From Oribacterium sp. C9 (lineage in GTDB: Bacteria; Bacillota; Clostridia; Lachnospirales; Lachnospiraceae): a stretch of DNA of 64,000 nt. Positions 1 to 8,184 of the stretch are shown here, one piece after another; within the stretch, counting starts at the first letter, position 1; each line of letters starts with the position of its first letter. The stretch is taken from positions 31,334-95,333 of the forward strand of contig NZ_MUHW01000017.1 in the NCBI RefSeq assembly GCF_002007235.1, written 5' to 3'. The position numbers were made by a program, and so were the translations under genes. Below the pieces are notes generated by a model. It did no database searches. It was given only the letters and a program-made list of their open reading frames with translations, and was not told where the DNA came from.

Positions 1-258
1 CAGGAATTTACTGGAACTGTAATTTCTTTTCACTCTGAATATCGTGATAATGTAAATACCTAATGGCAGCAAAATGGCAAATACAACTGATTCAATCGCC
101 AATATGTTAAACCCATAATGAAATGAAGCCGCTGCAACTATCAGAAGCAATATATCAAGAATCGAAACAAAACATACATAGGCTTTATGCATTTTAAATA
201 ATGTTGCAAACTGGTATTTTTTCAACTCTTCTATAGTCCATTTGGATCTCGTTTCCAT
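1..258 (-). CDS. Membrane protein, YcxB-like N-terminus (truncated by window edge)
   Basis: This is the N-terminal 86 residues of a gene that runs off the left edge of the window. The ATG at 258-256 (minus strand) follows a GGGAG ribosome binding site at normal spacing. The translation starts METRSKWTIEELKKY and then shows two hydrophobic segments, near residues 28-48 and 51-70, followed by a basic turn (RVKRNY). A pair of membrane helices followed by a basic segment resembles the YcxB-like family, but only the N-terminus is visible, so this is a weak family guess. The function is unknown. Confidence 0.6.
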   Translation of the reverse strand, partial: METRSKWTIEELKKYQFATLFKMHKAYVCFVSILDILLLIVAAASFHYGFNILAIESVVFAILLPLGIYIITIFRVKRNYSSSKFL

Positions 259-320
259 ATTTGTGAAACTCCCTTTCTGCTTCGAATTTTCAAAATTTTA
301 CCACATAGTATATCATAAAG

Positions 321-348
321 AAAGACAGTGAATCGCTCCACTGTCTTT
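321..348 (-). terminator. Hairpin, probable terminator of the flavin reductase gene
   Basis: A perfect 10-bp stem (AAAGACAGTG at 321-330 with CACTGTCTTT at 339-348) lies about 70 bp beyond the stop codon of the minus-strand reductase. On the minus strand it is followed by only a short U-rich stretch, so termination strength is uncertain. Confidence 0.5.
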
Positions 349-416
349 CGAAATCCATACATATTACTGAATCTTTAAGTTTAAATTTCCATGTTTATAT
401 TTATGTGTATAACATA

Positions 417-2225
417 TCAAAGCTCAGCCAGATCTCTTCCTAGCAGGTAAGACAAAGTACCGCAAACCGCACCTAAATTCTGTCCCGGCATTACGAAATT
501 ATATGTGTTTGCATAGAAGTCACCGGTCATGATGCCGGTATTGTATAATCCCTCGATAGGTTTATCATTTTCATCACATACCTGCATCTTCTCATTAGTT
601 CTTAATCCGCCACAAACAGTTAAAAATGTTGCGCCTGTGTTCTTTGATGCATAGTAAGGTCCTTCTATCGGATACAATACTTCGGGATTTACATGATACT
701 CTTCATCTAAACCGTTACGAGCGTACTGATCATAGCGCTTGATGGTTTCTATGCAATTTTTCTTATCTTCCTCCGACATATCAAACTGGTCTACCAGACC
801 TTCGATTGTGTCAGAATGCATATAACGTGATTTCCACTGCTCTATATATTCCTCAGGTGTATATGCTTTAATTCCATTCTCCTCATCTATACAATGGCCA
901 AATGGTTCCCATTCTTTTTGAGTGTATGCATAGTTCTCACCCCAGATACCGTAAGCAGTTCTTTCCGGTAACTGAAGCAGTGAGATAGCACCATAAGCAA
1001 AGTTGGTAACTTCATTTTGGAATCTGTTTCCATGGATATCTACGTTTAATCCCCAGAAGTTAGAAATAACTGCATGTGCCGGTCCGCTGACACCTCCATT
1101 GATCATAGGAGCATTTGGAAATGTTTTTTGCCATGCAGCTCCAACCCATAATCCCATCTTCTGTCCATCTCCCGGCATCAATCCATCATAGTCAAGACCG
1201 GAATCATAGTTTGTCTCTGTTTTCAGCTTGTCCTTAAAGATTTCATACGCCCAGGGGGAATACTTTGCCATCATATCATGATTTGTTGAGAAGTCACCTG
1301 TTGCCATTACTATGGCTTTTCTTCCAACATATTTTACATATGAACCATCTTTTCTTTGAGCAACTACAGCACTTACTCTTCCTGTATTGTTATTTTCACG
1401 GATCAGATATTTGGCAACGGTTTCATACTCAATTGTTCCGTGCAGATCATCTGTTATGGTGTCCGCATAGGCCTGTGCCTGCATCGGAGCTCCAAATAAA
1501 GCACCAAAAGGCTGTTCATCATTATAGAAATTATGAGAAGCATGAGGTACTGTTAAAGTTCCGTCCGGATCCCAGTATCCCGGCTCCAAAGATGCTTTTA
1601 ATCCTTTCGCAGCCATCTTATCAATAGTCCAGTCAATAGACTCAGCGGAATTATTGATCCATCTTTCCCACTTCTTCTTATCCATGAAGTAAGTTCCGGC
1701 GGTTTGCTCAGCCTTAACAATTTCTCTTGCGATTTCAGGATCGTACTTAACCCCTTTAGATTTCTGATATTTACTGCCGATAGCATGATTGCTTCCACCA
1801 CGAGAATAAGGACGTGTTGAAGCACTGAACATATAGCAGTCAGCACCCTTTTCCATGGCGCTGCACATAGTTACCAGGCCGGCCATTCCGGCACCTATGA
1901 TGATGATATCATGTGTAATAGTTTCTTTGATTTCTGAATCCGGAACCGGTTCAGGCGGAATTTCGAAGCTCCATTTTGTTTGATTGTAGTTCTTTGCATT
2001 CAAAACAAAATCACCGGGTTCTGAAGCCGGTACTGACTTCTCAGCTGCTGTTGTTTCCGGACTTTGAGAAGACTCAGATTTTACAGATTCCCCTGATTCT
2101 GAAGGTCTGCTTTCTGCTTCAGGAATATCACCGACACAAGCGCTCAAAAAACTGCTGGCTGCAAGTCCTGCAGCACCGGCAGCCGCACCCTTTAGGAATT
2201 CTCTTCTTGATAAGTTTTTAGACAT
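417..2225 (-). CDS. Tat-exported FAD-dependent reductase (fumarate reductase/flavocytochrome c family)
   Basis: A 602-residue protein of the FAD_binding_2 family (fumarate/urocanate reductase-like). The N-terminus has a twin-arginine motif (SRREFLKG, residues 6-13), a hydrophobic stretch, and a lipobox-like LSAC with Cys30, so it is probably exported folded and possibly lipid-anchored. A Ser/Glu-rich linker follows. The dinucleotide fold starts near residue 109 (IIIIGAGMAGL). The C-terminus has the family pattern (NTGIMTGDFYANTYN, then a glycine-rich PGQNLGAV). No N-terminal FMN_bind domain is present, so electrons must come from a separate carrier. The start is supported by AGGAGGG upstream. 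A LysR regulator lies just upstream on the same strand. The electron acceptor (fumarate, urocanate, another enoate, or else) cannot be read from the sequence. Confidence 0.85.
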   Translation of the reverse strand: MSKNLSRREFLKGAAAGAAGLAASSFLSACVGDIPEAESRPSESGESVKSESSQSPETTAAEKSVPASEPGDFVLNAKNYNQTKWSFEIPPEPVPDSEIKETITHDIIIIGAGMAGLVTMCSAMEKGADCYMFSASTRPYSRGGSNHAIGSKYQKSKGVKYDPEIAREIVKAEQTAGTYFMDKKKWERWINNSAESIDWTIDKMAAKGLKASLEPGYWDPDGTLTVPHASHNFYNDEQPFGALFGAPMQAQAYADTITDDLHGTIEYETVAKYLIRENNNTGRVSAVVAQRKDGSYVKYVGRKAIVMATGDFSTNHDMMAKYSPWAYEIFKDKLKTETNYDSGLDYDGLMPGDGQKMGLWVGAAWQKTFPNAPMINGGVSGPAHAVISNFWGLNVDIHGNRFQNEVTNFAYGAISLLQLPERTAYGIWGENYAYTQKEWEPFGHCIDEENGIKAYTPEEYIEQWKSRYMHSDTIEGLVDQFDMSEEDKKNCIETIKRYDQYARNGLDEEYHVNPEVLYPIEGPYYASKNTGATFLTVCGGLRTNEKMQVCDENDKPIEGLYNTGIMTGDFYANTYNFVMPGQNLGAVCGTLSYLLGRDLAEL

Positions 2226-2340
2226 GTGTTCCGCTCCCTCCTATAATTTAACATCTGATTAAATTATAAGAGTACAGATTTAGCTTGAGTAGCAAATAGT
2301 AGCTTCTCCGCCGCAACCAAAAGTTGACAGATTATAAAAT

Positions 2341-3207
2341 TCACACGGCTTCCTTTAGTTTATTTATCAAAGCTACACATAATGTTTTTTTCAGCGGATT
2401 CATCAGCACATCTTCTCTTACGATCGCTTTTGTTCCAAAAACATTTCCTGAGTTACTTTCCACAGGAAGGTAAACTATATCTTTTACAAAACTGGTGACA
2501 GCTATCCTGGGAAGCGGAAATACAGCCTTGTTTTCGTAAATTAACGAATATATCATCAGCATGTCATCCATGACACAGCCATCTTCTTTTGAAAAATATT
2601 TCATGAATAAATTTTTCGGATATCCGTCAGAATAATAAACAAACTTTGATCCCTTCAGATCTTCAGCAGTCACTGATTTCTTTACGGATAATGGATTATT
2701 TTTTGACATCGCAACATATGGTTCGTACATAGTTACCGTATCAAATATATTTTTCGAATTGTTCTGATCATTCCAGGTGATTATCAAATCAACTTCTCTT
2801 TTTGAAAAGAGATCATGTGCTCTGGCATCCTTACAAACAGTCACATTTAATAGACAATTTTTATATTTACTCTCAAACTCATCTATTTTTCTTTGATAGA
2901 ATGATTGCAGTGTTTCCGGTATACAAATATCTAACGGTGTTCTTGTCACATCACATGATCTCATTTCCGAAGATAAGGAATCAAAAGCCTCAACGATCTT
3001 CTCTGCTTTGGAATAAAACTTCATTCCGGCTTCACTAAGTTCCATTCCTTCGTTAGAACGAAGAAACAGATCATGATTGATGGATTTTTCCAGATTCTGG
3101 ATACTCTTACTGATGCATTGCCTGCTTACAAATAGTGCATCAGCCGCATTCTGAACCGACCGATGTTTAGCTACTTCTACAAAGTATCTAAGCTGTTTAA
3201 TATCCAT
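2341..3207 (-). CDS. LysR-family transcriptional regulator
   Basis: A 288-residue LysR-type regulator. Residues 1-60 form the typical winged helix-turn-helix (MDIKQLRYFVEVAKHRSVQ, then AADALFVSRQCISKSIQNLE). The rest is the two-lobed LysR substrate-binding region. A GGGAG ribosome binding site precedes the ATG. It lies 115 bp upstream of the Tat-exported reductase on the same strand and is divergent from the radical SAM gene, so either may be its target. The inducer is unknown. Gene-to-target assignment is inference from position. Confidence 0.88.
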   Translation of the reverse strand: MDIKQLRYFVEVAKHRSVQNAADALFVSRQCISKSIQNLEKSINHDLFLRSNEGMELSEAGMKFYSKAEKIVEAFDSLSSEMRSCDVTRTPLDICIPETLQSFYQRKIDEFESKYKNCLLNVTVCKDARAHDLFSKREVDLIITWNDQNNSKNIFDTVTMYEPYVAMSKNNPLSVKKSVTAEDLKGSKFVYYSDGYPKNLFMKYFSKEDGCVMDDMLMIYSLIYENKAVFPLPRIAVTSFVKDIVYLPVESNSGNVFGTKAIVREDVLMNPLKKTLCVALINKLKEAV

Positions 3208-3307
3208 GACACTCCCGCCCCGTCATTTGTGTATATTGATTATATTTTACCAAGTTGAAAAGCATAATTAAATATATTATTCTTTTCATATTGAGAGAAG
3301 GTGTGAG

Positions 3308-4234
3308 ATGAGAGATCTTAGATTATATATAAACATTCCCTACTGTACCAACAACTGTATTTTCTGTGATATCAGGAATCACATGGTAGAAGACTGTCAA
3401 AGAGAAGCTTTCTATAAAGCCATCATAAAGGAAATAGAAAGCTTTGATGAAAACTATAAGCATGATTATATAGTTAAAAGCATCTACTTTGGCGGAGGTG
3501 TACCTGGTTCAATCAGACCAAACGTCATTGAAGAAATATTATCAAATATAAAATGTCAGTTTACTGTCAGCAGCGATGCAGAGATAAGCTTAAAGGTTTT
3601 CCCCGGAAAATTAAATGACAATTATTTCCCGGTATATATAGAAAAGGGAATCAACAGAATCAGTATTGACTATTTGACTAATAGTTTCTTCCTGCATAAT
3701 TTCTTAGGTCATAAGAAAACGGACAATGCCATGGACAGGACATTACCCGTTTTTCTGAAGAATCACTTTGAAAATGTAAACTATGACTTAGGTATAGGAC
3801 TACCGGGACAAAATGAAGCTAATCTGGAGGAAGAGATACATACTCTTTGTGATTTTCATGACGCAAAAGAGATAACTCTTCATCCCTTAAAAATTGAAAA
3901 AGATTCTGCGATTGAAAAGCTTTATGATGAACACCCGGAGTATCTGAAAAACTCAAACAGATTTCTGCCGGATATCCAAAGATCCTATAAGTACGTGAAA
4001 GAAAAGCTTGAAGAAAGAGGGTACACGGAATATTTACCTTATTGTTTCGGTTTAGAAGGTTTTGAGTGTCTGGATTTTAAATTACGAAAAAAGAACACTG
4101 ATGTTATCGGCATCGGGCCTAATGCCTTTTCCTGTGTGGATGGAATCACATATTCCAATATCAATGACCTGAATGTATATCTGGAAAACAGTGATAATTT
4201 CGAATTGATCGCTACTGATATCAAAGAAGTCTGA
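3308..4234 (+). CDS. HemW/HemN-like radical SAM protein
   Basis: A 308-residue radical SAM protein. The cluster motif is CTNNCIFC (Cys13, Cys17, Cys20), preceded by the LYINIPY strand typical of the HemN/HemW group. A glycine motif (YFGGGVPGS, near residue 60) matches the family GGGTPS element. At 308 residues it is clearly shorter than usual HemW proteins (about 370-380), with a shortened C-terminal domain. HemW-group proteins are haem chaperones or related enzymes; whether this one handles haem is not shown here. It is divergent from the LysR gene and ends before a strong terminator. A GAGAGAAGG ribosome binding site supports the start. Confidence 0.8.
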   Translation: MRDLRLYINIPYCTNNCIFCDIRNHMVEDCQREAFYKAIIKEIESFDENYKHDYIVKSIYFGGGVPGSIRPNVIEEILSNIKCQFTVSSDAEISLKVFPGKLNDNYFPVYIEKGINRISIDYLTNSFFLHNFLGHKKTDNAMDRTLPVFLKNHFENVNYDLGIGLPGQNEANLEEEIHTLCDFHDAKEITLHPLKIEKDSAIEKLYDEHPEYLKNSNRFLPDIQRSYKYVKEKLEERGYTEYLPYCFGLEGFECLDFKLRKKNTDVIGIGPNAFSCVDGITYSNINDLNVYLENSDNFELIATDIKEV

Positions 4235-4390
4235 TATATGTGAGCAGTTCACTTTGAAACTCTGACAGCCTGTTATGTGTCTTTTCATATTCTTCTGCAT
4301 CAAATCATCTGCATCAGAGGTTGATATTTTTCCCATCAGTATGCGGGCGCTTCCAGGCTTTAGACCGGTATAAAAATGCTCCTTTAGTAC

Positions 4391-4431
4391 AAAATCTCCC
4401 CAACGGCAAAAGCCGGCAGGGAGATTTTTTT
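4391..4431 (+). terminator. Bidirectional intrinsic terminator
   Basis: A 10-bp stem (AAAATCTCCC at 4391-4400 with GGGAGATTTT at 4419-4428) encloses an inner CGGC/GCCG stem and ends in a T-run. It terminates the radical SAM gene. On the minus strand the same hairpin is followed by a weaker T-rich end and may serve the small gene at 4461-4655. Confidence 0.85.
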
Positions 4432-4460
4432 ACTTAATTTATGTTGCAAATTGTCTGATA

Positions 4461-4655
4461 TCAGAAATTGATAAATCCGGCGATTATGAAATCTACGGCA
4501 CAGAGAAAATAGCCTATACGTCTCCAGATCTGCTCACGATAACTCCATTTATTGTCAGGCTCTATGCGCTGTCTTTTTGCGAACTCCAGCTTCGCCTGAA
4601 GAAGACTTCCAAGTCCTGCTATAAGAATTATCAGCATTATTATAAATCGTAACAT
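4461..4655 (-). CDS. Small two-helix membrane protein
   Basis: A 64-residue hydrophobic protein with one membrane segment at residues 3-19 and a second near residues 48-63. Between them is a charged loop (AKRQRIEPDNKWSYRE). The start is well supported by AGGAGG seven bases upstream. I do not recognise the family. It stands alone between two terminator-like hairpins and upstream of no obvious partner on its strand. Confidence 0.6.
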   Translation of the reverse strand: MLRFIIMLIILIAGLGSLLQAKLEFAKRQRIEPDNKWSYREQIWRRIGYFLCAVDFIIAGFINF

Positions 4656-4725
4656 ACCATTTCCTCCTGTGTTAAGTCACCCTGTTCTTTGCTGCTCCAT
4701 AATACCTTAGCTGTTGGCGTTTATT

Positions 4726-4744
4726 CCGGTATCTTCTTTACCGG
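4726..4744 (-). terminator. Hairpin downstream of the aldolase gene
   Basis: A CCGGTA/TACCGG stem with a 7-nt loop lies 33 bp past the stop of the aldolase on the minus strand. There is no clear T-run, so it may be an RNA 3'-end stabiliser rather than a terminator. Confidence 0.35.
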
Positions 4745-4776
4745 CAGAAAACATCGGAGAAGCAGGTGACCAAAAT

Positions 4777-5685
4777 TCAACCCGTTTTCTTCAGTACCAC
4801 TATCTCTTCCTTTTCGGCGAGATACTCGCCATATCCGTACCTGTCAGCCGAACCTATCATGTCTATGTAATCCATGACAAATCTCTTTACTGCAGCCTCA
4901 GCCGCCGCCATGATCTCCAGATAGTTCGCCTTCGGATTCTCAGCCCATTTCGCCTTCATGGCATCCTCTGCCGCATGAAAGGCATCGGTGCAGACATTGA
5001 TCTTATTGATGCCGCACTCCACGGCTTTTCTGATGTTTTCCTCACCGGAACCTGAACCTCCATGAAGCACCAGCGGCATCCTGAGTTCAGCCTTCAGCTC
5101 CTTAAGCCTTTCAAAATCAAGTCTCGGAGTCATACCCTTCGGATAATCCCCATGTGCGGTGCCTATGGCAACCGCAAGGGCATCCACTCCTGTACGGTCA
5201 ACATAGTCCCTGGCCTGAGCTACATTGGTATAGAGATCCACCTTTCCGTCATCACCCTGAAAGGCCTGTCCCACATGACCGAGCTCGCCTTCAACTGCGA
5301 TTCCCTTTGCATGAGCAAGGGCAACGATATTTGCCACCCGGCTCACATTCTCCTCATAGGGAAGGGCTGAACAGTCGATCATCACCGAAGTGAATCCGTA
5401 TCGTATGGCCGAAATTTCATCTTCGAACTTTGAACCGTGGTCCAGGTTCAATGCTACCGGCACGTCAGCTCTCTCTGCCATTTCACGTATCATAGGCACC
5501 ATTTCAGTGGGATGCGCCAGCTTCTTCATCTGACCTACACCTAAGTTAATGATTATGGGTGAATGTTTCTCCTGAGCGGCTTCGATGACAGCCCTCGCCA
5601 TCTCCATATTTACACTGTTTACCGCCATTACCGCGTAATTGTAGACATTGGCATGCTCCAGTATATCTTTCATAGAAACGAACAT
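4777..5685 (-). CDS. Class II fructose/tagatose-bisphosphate aldolase family protein
   Basis: A 302-residue zinc-dependent class II aldolase (Fba/GatY/KbaY family). Visible family motifs are LNLDHGS (zinc histidine), EGELGHVG, GTAHGDY, LHGGSGS and GINKINVCTD. It splits a ketose bisphosphate into dihydroxyacetone phosphate and an aldehyde phosphate, or a related phosphorylated sugar; exact substrate specificity cannot be decided. It is the last gene of an operon with a fructose-family PTS, 18 bp after EIIC, so it probably acts on the phosphorylated sugar produced by that PTS after a further phosphorylation. The start follows AGAGG. Confidence 0.85.
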   Translation of the reverse strand: MFVSMKDILEHANVYNYAVMAVNSVNMEMARAVIEAAQEKHSPIIINLGVGQMKKLAHPTEMVPMIREMAERADVPVALNLDHGSKFEDEISAIRYGFTSVMIDCSALPYEENVSRVANIVALAHAKGIAVEGELGHVGQAFQGDDGKVDLYTNVAQARDYVDRTGVDALAVAIGTAHGDYPKGMTPRLDFERLKELKAELRMPLVLHGGSGSGEENIRKAVECGINKINVCTDAFHAAEDAMKAKWAENPKANYLEIMAAAEAAVKRFVMDYIDMIGSADRYGYGEYLAEKEEIVVLKKTG

Positions 5686-5703
5686 AATTTAACCTCTATA
5701 TCA

Positions 5704-6819
5704 TCATACATTGATGGCGATCTCAAGCTCGTCGTTGACCTCTTCTTCCTTAACCGCCTCTTCTGAAGCAGGCTTTCTGAGGAAAGCATAGGATACAGCA
5801 GTAACAGCAGAACCTATGATAAGTGCAAGAACGAACATGTACCATCTCTCAGTCACTGGAAGGATGAAAACTCCTCCATGAGCCGCAGGTGTATGGCAGC
5901 CCCACGCCATGGCAAGACCTGATGCGATAGCTGAACCGATCATAGATGAAGGGATGACTCTCAGAGGATCATTGGCTGCAAATGGCAAAACACCTTCTGT
6001 TATGAAGCAGAGTCCCATAGGAATCATCGAAAGACCTGCATTTCTTTCCTCTTCTGTAAACTTTTTCTTTGCGATAAGTGTAGCGATACCGATACCTATA
6101 GGAGGTGTCATACCACCGATGATCTTTGCAGACTCAGCTGCGGATCCGATGCCTTCAGGGTTGTCAGCGAACAAGGCATTGGCAGCCATGGAAGCTGTCT
6201 TGTTGATAGGACCGCCCATATCGAAGCCCATGCATCCACCGATAACTGCGCCGATGATGAAGAGAGAACCGTTTGAAAGTGACTGGATCCACATCTGGAT
6301 AGCTGTCATTGCAGCTGCCATCGGATGGCATACCACCATGAAGAAAAACATACCTGCCAGGAAGGTGGAAAGCACCGGAATGATCATTACCGGCTTAAGA
6401 CTTTCCAGAACCTTGGGAAGCTTCCACTTCTTCATCCAGTTGACTATGAAGCCTACGATGAAGGCCATGAGCATACCGCCCAGAAAACCGGCCTTCGCCT
6501 GATTCGCCACATAACCCATTACAAAGGCAGGAACGATGCCGGGACGATCAGCCATGGAATAGGCAATTCCCGCAGCCATAACAGGAACCGCAAAGCTCAT
6601 GGCGAAATCTGAAAGCTTACTGATAGCCCACCAAAACTCTGTCCATGTGAAGGCATTCAGATTTGAGAATGCCGTAGCCCCTGCCTCAGGTCCCAGACTT
6701 CCGATATTGTAGGTTCCGAAGAGCTTTGCAAAAGCTCCCAGCATACCGCCTGCCACTACCATCGGAATCATGTAAGAAATACCAGTCATCAAATGTTTCT
6801 TCAATTCCTTAATACTCAT
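5704..6819 (-). CDS. PTS fructose-family EIIC permease
   Basis: A 371-residue integral membrane protein with about nine hydrophobic segments. It is the sugar-translocating IIC component of a fructose-type PTS, encoded separately from IIA and IIB. Family features include the conserved MGGPINK segment, NAL..DNPEGIGS, and the GGMTPPIGIGIATLIAKKKF block. The C-terminus ends in an acidic tail. A GGAAGGGGAAG ribosome binding site precedes the ATG. It lies between EIIB and the aldolase. The substrate is likely fructose or another hexose of the fructose/mannitol PTS group; this is inference from family. Confidence 0.9.
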   Translation of the reverse strand: MSIKELKKHLMTGISYMIPMVVAGGMLGAFAKLFGTYNIGSLGPEAGATAFSNLNAFTWTEFWWAISKLSDFAMSFAVPVMAAGIAYSMADRPGIVPAFVMGYVANQAKAGFLGGMLMAFIVGFIVNWMKKWKLPKVLESLKPVMIIPVLSTFLAGMFFFMVVCHPMAAAMTAIQMWIQSLSNGSLFIIGAVIGGCMGFDMGGPINKTASMAANALFADNPEGIGSAAESAKIIGGMTPPIGIGIATLIAKKKFTEEERNAGLSMIPMGLCFITEGVLPFAANDPLRVIPSSMIGSAIASGLAMAWGCHTPAAHGGVFILPVTERWYMFVLALIIGSAVTAVSYAFLRKPASEEAVKEEEVNDELEIAINV

Positions 6820-6853
6820 TTTTTACTTCCCCTTCCATTAATGTATTTTTGTG

Positions 6854-6882
6854 TTCAGTCCTCTTTCACAGAAAAGACTGAA
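6854..6882 (-). other. Intercistronic hairpin between EIIB and EIIC
   Basis: TTCAGTC at 6854-6860 pairs with GACTGAA at 6876-6882. It sits in the 89-bp gap between EIIB and EIIC. It has no T-run and is more likely an mRNA processing or stability element than a terminator. Confidence 0.3.
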
Positions 6883-6908
6883 TCAATTGTTAATTTATCC
6901 TTCGACTT

Positions 6909-7220
6909 TTACTTTGCCAGCTTCTTCTGAATAGTCGCTATCAGACTTTTCGGACTCTTCATCGCCACACTGATAGGAATGTCCACAGTGGGCTTTCCCT
7001 TGAACCGTTCCAGACCATGCACCTGAATGTCATGAGCCACTATCACAACATCCGCCTCTGCGATGTCCTGCGCCGTGAGACCATTCTGCACTCCCACAGT
7101 ACCCTGGGTCTCGATCTTACACTTGTTGCCCGCCTCTTCCGCTGCCTTTTGGATCTTTTCAGCAACGATGTAGGTATGTGCTATACCCGCTGTGCAGGCG
7201 GTAATGCCTACGATATTCAC
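6909..7220 (-). CDS. PTS fructose-family EIIB
   Basis: A 103-residue stand-alone IIB protein of the fructose PTS family. The phospho-accepting Cys9 lies in TACTAGIAHTYIVAEK, which differs from the usual CPTGIAHT by having Thr-Ala where Pro-Thr is common. It passes phosphate from EIIA to the sugar in EIIC. The start is GTG, with a strong GGGAGGTG ribosome binding site upstream. It is the second gene of the EIIA-EIIB-EIIC-aldolase operon. Confidence 0.9.
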   Translation of the reverse strand: MNIVGITACTAGIAHTYIVAEKIQKAAEEAGNKCKIETQGTVGVQNGLTAQDIAEADVVIVAHDIQVHGLERFKGKPTVDIPISVAMKSPKSLIATIQKKLAK

Positions 7221-7254
7221 ATCTTCACCTCCCTTTTCTTTTTTTTTTTAACTA

Positions 7255-7785
7255 TTACAATGCGATATCAAGCTCCACGATCTCTTCCTCGCTTGTCTTA
7301 TCACATTCAAATTCAGCTTTATCGGAAACCAGATCTTCTATTATCTCATCAGCGGTTTCTGCGGAAAGCAGGCTTTGTACACGACCGTAATCTCCGAGTT
7401 TTCCCGCAAGCTCACTTAGGAGCAGCAAATGATTCTCTGCATAGGAATTATCTACACTGACACAGAAGAGAAAGATAAGATTTGTCTCCTGCCATCCGCT
7501 GTCGCTTATATCCGATTCCCATGCAATGGGATTCACTGTGCGCCCGATGGCTATACCTATCTTCTTTACTGTCTCTGATTTACCGTGAGGTATGGAAAGA
7601 CCTTCCCCCATTCCTGTGGGACCCTCCGCTTCCCGCAGGAATATATCATCTACGAACTGTTTCACATCTCCTATATATCCCTGTTCCAAAAGATGGATAC
7701 TCAGATTCTCCAGCACTTCTCTCTTTGTATTTCCCTTAACCCTGAGATCGATGATCTCCGGATTCAATATTTCCCTAAGATCCAT
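7255..7785 (-). CDS. PTS fructose-family EIIA
   Basis: A 176-residue EIIA-2 domain protein. The phospho-histidine is His67 in LSIPHGKSE. It accepts phosphate from HPr and passes it to EIIB. I place the start at the ATG at 7785 because a purine-rich AAGGGGGTGG lies just upstream; an in-frame GTG at 7812 would include that site in the coding sequence. The C-terminus has an extra acidic tail (about 25 residues). It is the first gene of the operon, which is read away from the PRD regulator at 8185-10143. Confidence 0.88.
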   Translation of the reverse strand: MDLREILNPEIIDLRVKGNTKREVLENLSIHLLEQGYIGDVKQFVDDIFLREAEGPTGMGEGLSIPHGKSETVKKIGIAIGRTVNPIAWESDISDSGWQETNLIFLFCVSVDNSYAENHLLLLSELAGKLGDYGRVQSLLSAETADEIIEDLVSDKAEFECDKTSEEEIVELDIAL

Positions 7786-8053
7786 CACATCCACCCCCTT
7801 TTTTTGATTCACATGACTTACTATTTACCGATACTCACATCATTTTATAGTCAATATCCTGTCTTCTCCGTCATGTCTTTTAAACTGATTCCCGGCCTAT
7901 CTGTTTCCAAATTAAAACATCTCTTTCTTTATTTAAATTTTAACATTTGGAGATTGGTGAAAAATAATTTTCTTTTTCCGTATTAGGAAAATGGTTTTGT
8001 TTATTTTGCAGGGCTTTCGTAATGGGGAGTAGCATCAGCTTTTTAACAACATC

Positions 8054-8113
8054 AAAAAAGCCGTGAATGATGATATTCCGCCCTTTGCCGCAGCACCTGT
8101 CATCAATTCACGA
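8054..8113 (-). terminator. Terminator of the PRD regulator gene
   Basis: On the minus strand a GTGAATTGATGA-type arm (8100-8112) pairs with one bulge to the arm at 8060-8072, followed by six T residues. It sits about 70 bp past the regulator stop codon and separates it from the PTS operon. Confidence 0.55.
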
Positions 8114-8184
8114 CCTCTTCTAATTAATTTTTTTCTGAAATTAAATAAGCTTTTTTAGCGCGTATGCCCGGCTTCGCATCCCCC